64,000 bases of DNA from Bombyx mori (lineage: Eukaryota > Arthropoda > Insecta > Lepidoptera > Bombycidae): the NCBI RefSeq assembly GCF_030269925.1, contig NC_085121.1:10743501-10807500 (forward strand), written 5' to 3'. This document shows, one piece after another, positions 1-12,200 of the stretch. Below the pieces are notes generated by a model that did no database searches, had not been told where the DNA came from, and saw only the letters and a program-made list of their open reading frames with translations. Position 1 is the stretch's first letter. Every line of letters starts with the position of its first letter. A program made the translations under genes and the position numbers.

Positions 1-204
1 CCTATTTCTACCATAGCGGGTAGTTAACGGTATATGACAAGTATTACTCAAAATAAACGAAACAAAAAAAATTGTATAATAGTTGTAGACTAATTAGTAA
101 GAAAAATTAATAAAGTCAAATTTGCAAAAGCAATAAGATGATACGTGCATTTTCAATGAAAAAGTTCAAAATGAGTCATTTGACCCGTTATGGTATGTTT
201 AGTG

Positions 205-3200
205 TTAATATACCTTAGCTAAATTGAGTCCGATTTCACTGAGTCGCTTATGCTGGTATGTTAGTGGCTCGTGCAGTTTGGCGTCGCCCCGCTTGTAGAA
301 GTCGCTATAGTCCAAGCGGAAGGCTAACGTTTGTAGTGAGATTTCTGAATGGAGCGCCAGCTTGAGGATGAGAGCTGTCACGTGACCCCTGTATTAAAAA
401 AAATAAAAAAGTTTTAAAAATCCTTCAACTTCACAAAAATTAAATAAAAAAATTAACACGCACCTATACGTGCGCGTCCACACGTTTAGATCGGCTTTCC
501 TTTTGGCTATAAATTGATTGAAATTCTTTCGCTTTTCTTTATCCTCAGCTTCGTCAGCAGCAGTAAAAGCGTATTCGCCTAAAATATGTTTCACAAAATA
601 TTATATGACGCTATATAAATCGCTTCTAATATATTTTTTATTTAGGGGAAATATATAATAAGGGGAAAATTTACAAAACGAACATTAGACCTGTCGTGCT
701 GTATGGATTTGAATGTTGGGCGACGAAAGTAAAGCATGAAAGAGGAGTGCATGCGACAGAGATGCGAATGTTGAGATGGATGTGTGGAGTGAGAAGAATG
801 GACAAGATAAAGAATTAGTATATCAGAGGAAGTGTGAAAGTAGCCCTGGTAATCAACAAATTAAAGAGTGGACGGTTAGCGTGGTCAGGGCCGAATTTAG
901 ACTTAATGCCGCTCCTAGGCACCGGAAAAAAATCCGCCCAAATACTGGAATTTTACCTAAACTTATAGTTAATATATTTTATTTTTCAAAATTAAAATAA
1001 CTTGTTTATTGCAGAAACTTTATCATATGTGATATATTCCAAGAACATAATTTTTTTCTTCTTCTAACAATTATAAATTTTGCACTAAGGGATTAAATTT
1101 CTTTAATTCCAGAAAATGGAAAAAATGATTATTATTTGAAATGTACAAGGAAATAAATTGATTAAATAATTATGATTATAATTTTTACCAAAATTATAAT
1201 TCACAAATAATGGATGAATTGAATTTTTTTGAATTATCAATTAAACAGAAAGTTATTAATTAATAGAAATGATAGCAATCTTGATAGCACTAAAAAATTT
1301 TACATTAAAAATTTTGCCGCCCTGGGCACTTACCCCAACTGCCCCTAGTGTAAATCCACCACTCAGCGTGGTATCGACATGTAATGTGTAGAGAGAAGAT
1401 GCATGATGGAGTGCGTGAATGATGATATGAGAGAGAGAGGATTAAGTGTTGAGATGACGACTGATAGAAGAGAATGGAAGAGAAAAATTAGCTGTGCCAA
1501 CCCCATCTAGTGGGATAAGGTGAAGAAAAACAAGTTAATCACCCCTCGCTACTCTCTCTGCCTTCAGTCGTTCGAGTCGATCTCGTCTCTCGAGTTCGGC
1601 GACGATCCCAGCGTGCAGCATCGACTCAAAGCTGCGAAGCGCCAACGTCTCGTTCAGAACGTTCCCCAAATACGACTGAAGCTCCTGCGCAAATATTGAA
1701 ATTGTTTTATAATAACAGTGGAAATCGTTAAAAGTTTTATATGAAACTTGTTTGTCAGTGTTTCGTAAATATAAAGTGAAGACCATCCACCTGGCGATAA
1801 GCCTTTGTTAAGAATACTCACTACAGTTATTCAGAATTCAAATACATATCAGATTTCATTACATTTCATTAAATTGGCACGTCTGGGTATACCATAGGCC
1901 ACTCACCATCACTTACAATAAAAACAAAAAAAATTTTGGTTAGTTTATTAGGTTAGTGAAGAGCTAATGTAGGTATCGTCAACGCCATCAATCACGTAAA
2001 TTAGGTTATCCACTGTGAGCACTCGACCCCGGTCACCGTTCTCGTCGAACCCGTCGCTTGCGACGAAGGGCTCGACGAGTAAATTAACTCCCAGACACAG
2101 CCCACTGAGTTTCTCGCCGAATCTTCTCAGTGGGTCGCGTTTCCGATCCGGTGGTAGATTCTGCGAAGCACGGCTCTTGCTAGGGTTCGTGTTAGCAACG
2201 TCATCAGGTTTGAGCCCCGTGAGCTCACCTACAAAAGTTAGGGTTACGCTGACATAGCCTCTCAAGGCTCTCAGCTTAGGTAGGAAAAAAAAAAAAAAAA
2301 AAAGAGCACTCGTGAGTGCACTTCACGGTATATATACCTTCAGAGAAGAATGAAGCGTAGAAGAATGAAGCTATCCCATCAAAAACAAAAAATCAAGCCT
2401 GCCAATCACAAACCCGCAGTGCATCACCCCTGCCTCAATAGGCGGGGAGATTCAGCCCGGGCAGAGGGGTTTCCCCGAGGGCCCGTTCCGCGCCCCCGCG
2501 CAATGGGACGCGACGACCCCACGACGGAGCAGTGTTGCGTGGTCTGGTACCTGCGTGGAGTGGTGTATCATGGCGTGCACGGAGTGCTGGTCGAGCGCGC
2601 GCAGGTGCAGATGCAGCAGACGGTCGAGGTCGGTGCGCGAGGCGGCCGCGGCGAGCAGCTCGGCCCAGTCGTCCTCGGCGCCCGCGCAGCTCGCCTCCTG
2701 CAGCGCGCCGCACACCCGCAGCGCCTCCGCCCGCACGCAGCACACGCGCCGCATCACCGCCCACACCTCTGTCACAATCACGATTAAACCAACATTACAT
2801 CACTTTTTTCCTTCCTATGCCTATGTATATCGACGCTTGAAAGGCAAACGTGACTAAGCGAAAATGCGTGAGCTTTACAGTAGACTAATTTAAAGTTGAA
2901 ATACCTGAAAAATAAATATATTTTAACGAATCTAGCTGTAGGATTGAAATGATTTTAATAGACCTAGAAAGAAATTTTTTTTTGCGCATCGAATCATTTA
3001 TGTACAAAGCAGTTATAGTCGCTTAGTCACGTTTGCCTTTCAAGCGTCGATATATCTAGCCTCGAGAGGCTATTTCAGATTCTCCTTGACGTGTAAGTCG
3101 TGACGAGCTTACGGGGCTCAAACCGGAGTAATGCTAACACTGGCCCTAGCAAGAACAGTGCTTTGCAGAATCTACCGCGGGATCGGAAACGCAACCCACT

Positions 3201-6200
3201 GAGAAGATCCGACGAAAACTTAGTGGGCTGTGTCTATGAGTTAATTTACTCTCCGAGCCCTTCGTCGTAAGCGACAGGTTCGCTGAGGACGGTGACCGCT
3301 AACATTGCTTATTGTTTGGAAAAAAAGAACGGCGGTATCAGTGAGCTCATACCAACAATAGTCAAGTTTCTTCTGTCTGATGTTATTGCAACTTGTTAAA
3401 CAAATACTTATACAAACTTATTCTTTATTACAAAAGTTATTCGCAATGGGTTTTGATATATAAAAATACCTACAACTACGAATATATTTGGGCGTTTTGG
3501 TGAAAACACGAGGAGCGAAATTATCTAAACAGTCTTATTTTGTTAATTTAAATTTTTTTGAGTTTAAGCATGTAATAATGGCCTTACTAATCTTTTAGCA
3601 TCTATGAAAATGTATAAGTTTCGGAAAATCAAACAAAGTATCTAGACTATCTAGATCTATCTAGATACCTTCAAAAATCTCAACGAAGTCTTAGTAAACT
3701 ATCATCATTTTACTGGGACGTTATTTCTTTTCATCTAGATTCATTCCATTTCATAAATAATTTTCATTTCATTCCGTTCCATTTTTCATTTAAAGTACCT
3801 ATATATTATGTAATTAGTACATTGTGCAAGTACAGCATTGTGCAAGCAAGCACAAGTTGTGTGGCAAACACGCTCATAAAAAAACCAATTTAACTGTTTT
3901 TTAATTTGTAAATAAACTACTACTAATTGAATAAGAACTGTCTGATGAACTCATCTTTGTTTAATACTTCACTATTAAATTTTATTGCCTCTTGTTTATT
4001 TCACTTTTACACTAAACACAATATTGCAAATTACCCGAGCACAAAAATGGCGGAGAATTTTAGGTGCGTGAGAGCAGACGTAGACACTAACGCGCATGCG
4101 CACTTGTACCCAGGGAGAAAACGTTACACTTTCTTCCCTGTACAGCGGGAGGAAAACCGAACTTTCGGCGTAGGTACCGTACAATGGGGTAAATAGGGAC
4201 AAAATCGACCTTCAGATTGAATTTTAAAATAGTTCCAATTAAATAGTCACTGCTCAACCAAAGAAATAAGTTGAGTCTTGAACGTACCTAGGTGATAAAA
4301 ACCGTTACATTATTTTAATTATTCATTTTAAAGAAATAATCGGTAAAATAATGGCCGTCCCAATTTACCCAGCGTCCGGGGTAAATTGACACGGTTAAGG
4401 GTTAAATTGGGATATTTGTAAGGGTTGTCAACTCGCAGTACTGCGATATATAGGTAGGTGCCATATAATTATTTATATGGACCGAAATGATGAATACAAT
4501 CCATAATTTAAGCACAATACACAACATAGTGTAAATTAAGCTGGTTTCTATTCCGAAGCGATGTGACGTGAATGATAATCAACAATACAATGATCAAAAA
4601 AAGTATTTGCATGTTATATTTTAGAAAATTATTATTAAATTTCCTTAAAAATCACAACTCTGAAACAAAATCATAAAATAGAATAAAAAATAGAAAACAA
4701 AAGGACTGGAAATGCAATAATACAATTTTATTTAATCAACATTTTCAAAATAATCTTTGAGCAAGAGTAAGATATCAGGTGAATAAGATAAAAAAACAGC
4801 TTTATCTGATTACTGCCCATAATAACAAAAATAAAAGAAATTCTTTCTAAGCGAAATAACTAAACTCAATTAATTCACTCACTCATAATTGGATATCTCG
4901 GATTTTTAATTAATGTTACATTTAAAATCTGAGGCCTGTTTTTATTTGTGTGTGTTCGTTGTGAATGTTAACAAAATCATGATTCGATGCGTGAATAGAT
5001 TCTAAAATAACAAAAGTTTTGATTCGTTTGAGTTCTTTTAACTTTTAATTTTTTTTATTGCTATAAAGAACATACGACCGGGCAGATATTACAAGGTAAA
5101 TGTCGCGAAAAAAAAGTAATTATATATATACTTTTCTTTTACCTATAATACTTACATAAACTAACTGATAAACACATTAACCTTCTTTACATCACGCAAT
5201 TAAGGGATAGTATAGGCTAAAAAATCTATTATAAGATATCAGTGACAACCCTAACAAGCCATCCCTATTTTGTCTTTTGGCGTTCCAATTTTGTGTTTTC
5301 TCGTCCCTAATTTTTCCAGTCTCGTTCCAAATTACCCTACATACGTCCCAATTTTCCCCAAAAAGAAAGGAAAAAATATACATTTTTTATTTTGTCGAAA
5401 TATTGTATTTAAAATAAGAATATTGCAACTTACCGTTTGTTGTGGTATTTCCAGGTGTATTAAAAACTTATCTAAACTGTGATCTTATTGAAAAAACAAC
5501 GTTAATATCACTTTTTTTAAAAGTTCTTTAAGCTGTTTTAAAACGCACTTTTTAACCACTATTTTAAATTTAATTTGACGAATTTTTGGGACCAACTTAA
5601 CTCATGTTTAGTACTTCCATAGTTAACTTGGTTTTTCTTCTATACATTGATAAATATTACCTTAAAGAAAATTAGGTAGATTCCGTGCTACAAGTACTTT
5701 AAGAATCTTCCGCAGGTTTGTCCCAATTTACCCCAGGATCCCAATTTACCCCATGTCATGGTAGGTGAAAAAATATTTTTTATTTATAAAATCGACACTG
5801 GCAACAATGCCATCGCTAGAAGCTAATTGCCAAACTGAAAAAAAAAAAGAGTACATTCGCTGTATACACAGAACGTGAAACTGACCGGGCATGTGTTTGA
5901 GTCGCTTGTGCAGTATGGTGTGTTCGCGCCAGGCGTCGTGCAGACTGTACTCGATGCGCTTGACGCGCCAGAGCTGCGTGAACAGGGCCCGGTAGCGCGC
6001 GGCGCACGTGGCCGGGAACAGCGTGCCCAGCGGCCCGTCCACGCGGTACTGCAGCGCGAACACGTCCCAGCCGCTGTCCTCGCGCCCGTCGCCTGCCCAT
6101 GTACGTAACGACTCAACCAGCAAATTTTTTTTTATTGCTTAGTTGGGCGGACGAACTCACAGCCCACCTGGTGTTAAGTGGTTACTCGAGCCCATAGACA

Positions 6201-9200
6201 TCTACAACGTAAATGCGCCACCCACCTTGAGATATAAGTTCTAAGATCTCAGTATAGTTACAGCGGCTGCCCTACCCTTCATACCGAAACGCATTACTGC
6301 TTCACGGCAGAAATAGGCAGGGCGGTGGTACCTACCCGCGCGGACTCATAAGAGGTCCTATCACTAGTAAAGGTACTAGCTATATCCGTCCGCTTCGTTG
6401 GGCATTTAAAATTAATATTATCATTTCTCACTCCCACAAAGATTCTCGTCATTAACGTCCCCGCAACCGTTGCAGAGTCCAACACTCATATAAATATTCC
6501 CCTATCCATTAAGTACATGTATTTTCTACATGGATACCAAGTTTCAAGTCAATCGGATGCATGGTTCAGTAGTTATAACGGAACATCCATAAAACCGCTG
6601 TAGATTTATATATTAGTAGAGATCAGCCTATAGAGTTTCTCGTCGGAGCTTCTCAATGGGTCGGTGGTAGATTCGAAGGGAACCACTGCTCTTGCTAGGG
6701 CTAGTTTAGCAAATTCTCTCAGGTTGAGCCCGTGAGCTCACTTACCCATCCGGGCATAGCGTACAGGCTATTCCCTCTTAGGCTACCAGGGAATAGGCAA
6801 GGAAATAAAGATAAGGTATTGTCGACTAAATTCGGTTTCAAACCGGAACGCATGATAAGCTATGACCCATGGGGCCGCAAAACACATTCTCCTATTTCAA
6901 ACTATGAGCTCTCTGGCCCCCACTAAAATTAGCATCGAATAAATTAAACATAATATAAATGACCTTTAAAGAATCATTAACGACTTTTGTGAAAACTTTC
7001 TTAAACTTTGAAATTGCATGTGGACTTAATATGTACTTACAGTTGGGATACAAATTAACGTGCAATCTAGCGAGCACGTGAGACGGCTCGTACTGCGCGT
7101 TGGTAGCACGCACGGCCGCCTCCAACGTACACGTCAGGTTGTGTACGTATAGGGACGTGGCGGGCTTGTTCAGTTCTTCCCTACGAAAATAAACTTGGGT
7201 TAGGAACAACATATTTTTTCACCTACCTACGCCGAAAGTTCGGTTTTCCTCCCTGGGTACTACTGACAAGTGCGCATGCGCGTTAGTGTCTCCGTCTGCT
7301 CTCACGCACCTAAAATTTTCCGCCATTGTTGTGCTCGGGTAATTTGCAATATTGTGTTTAGTGTAAAAGTGAAATAAACAAAAAGCAATAAAAGTTAATA
7401 CTGAAGTATTAAACAAAGATGAGTTCATCAGACAGTTCTTATTCAATTAGTAGTAAGTTTATTTAAAAATTAAAAAACAGTTAAATTGTCTGACTATAAC
7501 TGAATAACAGCTCTGAATTGTAAGGGCCTGGCCACAGCTACTGGCGGTGCGTTTTGCGGTGCGTTGCGAGGCGCGGCGAGCGGCGCTATTTCGGGGGTAT
7601 GCCACAGCTAGACTAGTTGCGACGGCGGCGGCGTCAGACGTGCACGTATTTAGAAATCCCTATCAAATTTACCTTTCAAAAGTTGAAATAAGTGCGTTCT
7701 TAGCTGAAGATATTATTCAATCAAGAATAGGAGCGCACCCAGTTAGAAAAAGAGAGAACTTGGCGAATTTCACCCTATTTACTAGGTATTATATTAGGAA
7801 TATTAGGAATATAAGAACTATCCCGATAAATAGATTATTAATAGATTCAACCTTCACAGAGATTACCAGGTTCAAATCTCAAATTACCATACGTGTTAAT
7901 TGGTGATGAAGCCTATCCTCTTAAAAATTATTTGATGCGCCCATATCCACCGGGTGGTTTAAATGCGGAATAAATAATTTTCGACAAAACATTATTCCGG
8001 GCAAGTGTCACAATTCAGTACGCGTTTGGTATTCTAACTAATAAGTTTCGTATTTTTACGAAAAGTGTAAAGGCAAACAAAAAGCACGCGACATTGATTA
8101 TAAAGGTTTCGTGCCTTAAGAGAAAGAGATGGACACAGAGATGCAGATTTTCAGCAGTTTGTTTCCCAGTTTGGAGACTCCAATATTCACAATAGCGTAC
8201 GCAGATCAAGACGGAATAATCGAGCAACGGTTCAAGCATCTAGAATACGAAATCAATTCAAATTTCAAATTTTATTTCAATAATCCTATCCAAGAGTATC
8301 TATAAAACCATTAGTACCAGAAAATTATTTTATTTCGTGCCACATTTTTTTTATAACATGCCTATATTTATGATGTGAATGTTTTGTCATCCATATTTCT
8401 GGTCTACTCAGTATTTCACTAATGAATTGTTCCACATCCATTACATTTTATTAGCTCAACGCGCGGTAAAAACAAAATGATTTGTTTCGGTCGCGCGATG
8501 CCTCAATGCGTCCACCGACACCGCCGCGCGCGCCGCTCTGAACTGTGGCCGCCTCGATATTGTCTAGTACATTTGTTTCACTCGCACATCGTGCAGCTCG
8601 TCGCCGCCAGATGTCACGCGCCTCTCACCGCGCCTCGCAACGCACCGCAAAACGCACCGCCAGTAGCTGTGGCATACTTCATAGGTTGTCTACTATTTGT
8701 TTTCGCCGCTCCCGCTTGCCGCGCCTCACGACGCACCGCAATTCGCACCGCTCTCGGCTGTGGCCAAGGGGTAAGAGTGTGTCTTACTGCAACAGCGTCA
8801 TGAGATGATGCACGAAGTCCCCTTGCGCGAGCAGCAGGTAGCGTCGATGTGCCGCGAGATGATCGAGTAGGTGGTGTCGCGAGCACAGCGCCGCCACCAG
8901 GCGCCGTGCCGCCGCGTCGTGCGCGCCCCGCACGGCGCCGCCCAGCCCGGCCGCCTCCCACCACGCGCCCGCACCCTCTGCACGCACGTGGACCCGCTCA
9001 GTACTACTGCTTTTATTATGTTCTGCACTTCCAATGGCATTCAATTTGGCATTAAATAATTTATATCTATACGATATTTGAGCTTAGGCTTTGTGATTAC
9101 GATTGGTTGAAACAAATATGATTGGTATATTGCTATATATAGTAATTAAGAAACAAACATCTGTAGCGTACACAGTTTTATAGGTTTATAAGCAATAATC

Positions 9201-12200
9201 TACAAGTAATGCAAATAACAATGCCGTTATAATATTATTATGTAGTTGCATTTTTTATCACTCCATCGAACAACATAGAAATAGAGCTTGATTTTGGTAT
9301 ATCACTAAAATCTATTATTATTTTGCAATTTATACTATACTAATCTCTATTTATTACATTGTTAGATACGAGTAAAATTTTGACGGTAGATATTTCCAAT
9401 TAATGTTGCATGTTGTTACTATAAATTATTGTCATGTACTGCACGATCTGAATTAATTATAACTATTTTAATGTTCTCATTTAAGTGAATTTATGTAATT
9501 CTTTTGAGAATAAAGAATATCTTTAACCCGAATTAAAATTTTACCATCATCCTGAACAAATACCTACTTACGTTTCACTTGAAAAACAACTCATATTATT
9601 ATGTGAAATTAAATGTAATGAAATAAAATTTATCTAATGAGATCGAGGGCTTGATGTTATTGGGTAACGACTATCCCGTCACCTTCCCGTAACCTGTCAC
9701 GCGTGACAGGTTCGTGACAGAAACGACGCAAGCAGGTCTGAAGTCGTCTTGGCCTCAAGGGTAAGACGTTCGATGCATTCCTATGTAGATATGCAACGGT
9801 GTTCGAATCCCAGGCGGGTACCAATTTTTCTAATGAAATACGTTCTCAACAAATGTTCACGATTGACTTCCACGGTGAAGGAATAACATCGTGTAACAAA
9901 AATCAAGCCTGCAAAATTTTAATTTGCGTAATTACTGGTGGTAGGACCTCTATGAGTCCGCGTGGGTAGGTACCACCACCCTGCCTATTTCGGCCGTGAA
10001 GCAGTAATGCGTTTCGGTTTGAAGAGTGGGGCAGCCGTTGTTACTATACTTTAGACCTTAGAACTTATATCTCAAGGTGGGTAGCGAATTAACGTTGTAG
10101 ATGTCTATGGGCTCCAGTAACCACTTAACACCAAGTGGGATGTGAGCTCATCCACTCGTCTAGGCAATAAAAAATAGATGGCGTTATCCTAGCTACGTCC
10201 TGTCGCCAGAAGGAAAGTGTCACGCGTACATTACCTGTATCGGGTTTGAGCAGGGAGTGTAGATGGTGCGCGTGGGGGGCGTGGTCTGGCTCGTCGGCGC
10301 ACGCCTCGCGCATAAACACGACGCTCTTCCCGGTGGCCAGGATCTGCGCGGCCTGCTCGCGGCACATGAACGACGGCACCATCCATTCCCTTTCACGTTC
10401 CAGCATTTACATTACACGATTATTACAAAATAATAATTTACATTACACCGACGCTTGAAAGGCAAACGTGACTAAGCGACAATAACTGCTTTATACATAA
10501 ATGATAGGCAATAAGCATTATCGATGCCCAAAAAATATATATTTCTAGATCTATTAAAATCATTTCAAGATTCGTTAAAATATATATTTTTTCAGGTATT
10601 TCAACTTTAAATTAGTCTACTGTAAAGTTCACGCATTGTCGCTTAGTCAAGTTTGCCTTTCAAGCGTGGACATGATTGTTAGAAAACTAACTGTACCCGT
10701 CCGCTTCGCTGGGCATTTAAAATCAACATTATTATTTCTCACCCCCACAAAGATTATCATCATTAACGCCCCCGCAACTGGTGTAGGGAGTCCAACACTC
10801 ATATAAATATTAGCCTATCCATTAAGTACGTGTATTTTCCACATGGATACCAAGTTTCAAGTTAATCGGATGCACGGTTCAGTACTTATAACGGAACATC
10901 CGTAAAAACCGCTATAGATTTATATATTAGTATAGATAATAATCGTATGATGTAAATGTCACTATCGTTACCAGTATGATGTCGTACTACTCCAATCTCG
11001 CAATCTTTTGAGCTATGCCCATTAACCATGGTTCTTCTGCGTATAATCCTAATATCTGCTCCAATAAATACTCCAAGCATAGCCATTTATAGTGCTCTTT
11101 GCATGAGTTTCAAACTTTTGATAACGATCTGTCCTTTTTTGGAAATCAGTCAAGTATTCTAAATATAGGATATCTATTGTCACAGTGTGGTTAAGATGTG
11201 TACTTGATGTCTTAAGAAAGATGGCCAGATATTTGTTTTATATCTAAAAATTCAAAATAATCAGTCATGTTTACCTGACTCGGTATTTGTCATGCCACAT
11301 TCGATCAATAGGCACACCGCTTCGACTTTCAATGAAGAACTCATTGAACGGGTCATCGATTTCTCCTGCAAGATATAAGAATTTAAATTTCACTATCATA
11401 CAGTAGAATACTAGGTGCTATTTTTTTTACTTTTCCTTTTTATTTATTAATGGTCCACTTATTGTGAGGCAGTTACCGGAGCTCATGGACACCACAATGT
11501 CAATGTCACTGTCATCTTTAAGATATCAAACAAGAATATGAATGTTTACTATTTATATACTATAACTATACTTGGATAAAGGCTTTCCTGGAATTCAAAC
11601 TGAAATAATGGTTTCTTTGCGGCAGAAAATTCTAGCAATCTATCGTCATACAATATCAATGAAAGGAGTAGGTAATATAATTATCTATCTTTCAGCCTAC
11701 AGCTCAGTTGGAACGATCAAATTTGACACTAATTTTGTTGTACTTAAGAGCTATATTCTTCCACTGAAGTAGGAAACCTATGGAAATGAAACGTCAACCA
11801 AAAATTCGTGCCACTGTGACGTCATCTGACCACAAAACATGGCGGTTTTAGTGCTGTACAAAAGATTTCAATGTTATCAGGTTTTATCGATAAACGTTCT
11901 TGGCTCATTTTATTTTAAATATTGTTGAGTATTATTTATTTGTAGAATTTATACTTTAATGGGAAGTAAGTAGGTATATTGTTATGTGCAAATATGATAT
12001 GATTTAGATGGGTGAAATCTAAGACAAGTTCGTCCTTCGAATTTGCCAAGTAAACGATATGATGATTTTTAAAAGTTGCTACACTGATTTTATAAAGTTG
12101 TCGTTTGTCGCAAAACATAAAGATATGGCGTAGTACAGTGCCATCTGCCCATTTCTAGCATGCTAAATGTTATCGTATTTTGAGTACGTGTTTTTCTTAG

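Larger units (their letters stand above)
2551..8977 (-). other. TUBGCP3: GC-rich C-terminal exon block of GCP3 (exons 11-14)
   Basis: Exons 11 (8977-8788), 13 (6092-5886) and 14 (2768-2551) are extremely GC-rich, Ala/Arg-rich and almost all G or C at third positions, while the surrounding introns and the first six exons are AT-rich. Their high GC opens long reading frames in all six frames, which are shadows. Exon 14 is the most diverged part of the protein: it starts MPEVWAVMRRVCCVRAEALR across the junction, equivalent to the MPEF...LHQCH segment of human GCP3, and keeps the DWAELL and RTDLDRLLHLH core. Splice phases into and out of the block are consistent, so I read it as functional sequence. 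Confidence 0.8.

Noticed and set aside
394..594. Small gene starting MKHILGEYAF
   Set aside because: The first residues are intron; from GEYAFTAADE it is GCP3 exon 16, spliced from exon 15.
2350..2787. Long plus-strand frames opposite GCP3 exon 14
   Set aside because: They are by-products of very high GC on the antisense strand of a coding exon; the minus-strand exon has homology and correct splice phases.
8477..9059. Several overlapping frames on both strands
   Set aside because: Generated by the GC-rich Harbinger right end and by GCP3 exon 11; no independent protein similarity.
9737..9820. Possible tRNA genes at SINE heads (also 50870-50940, 57790-57868)
   Set aside because: They have pol III-like boxes but no full cloverleaf and continue directly into SINE bodies with A-rich tails.
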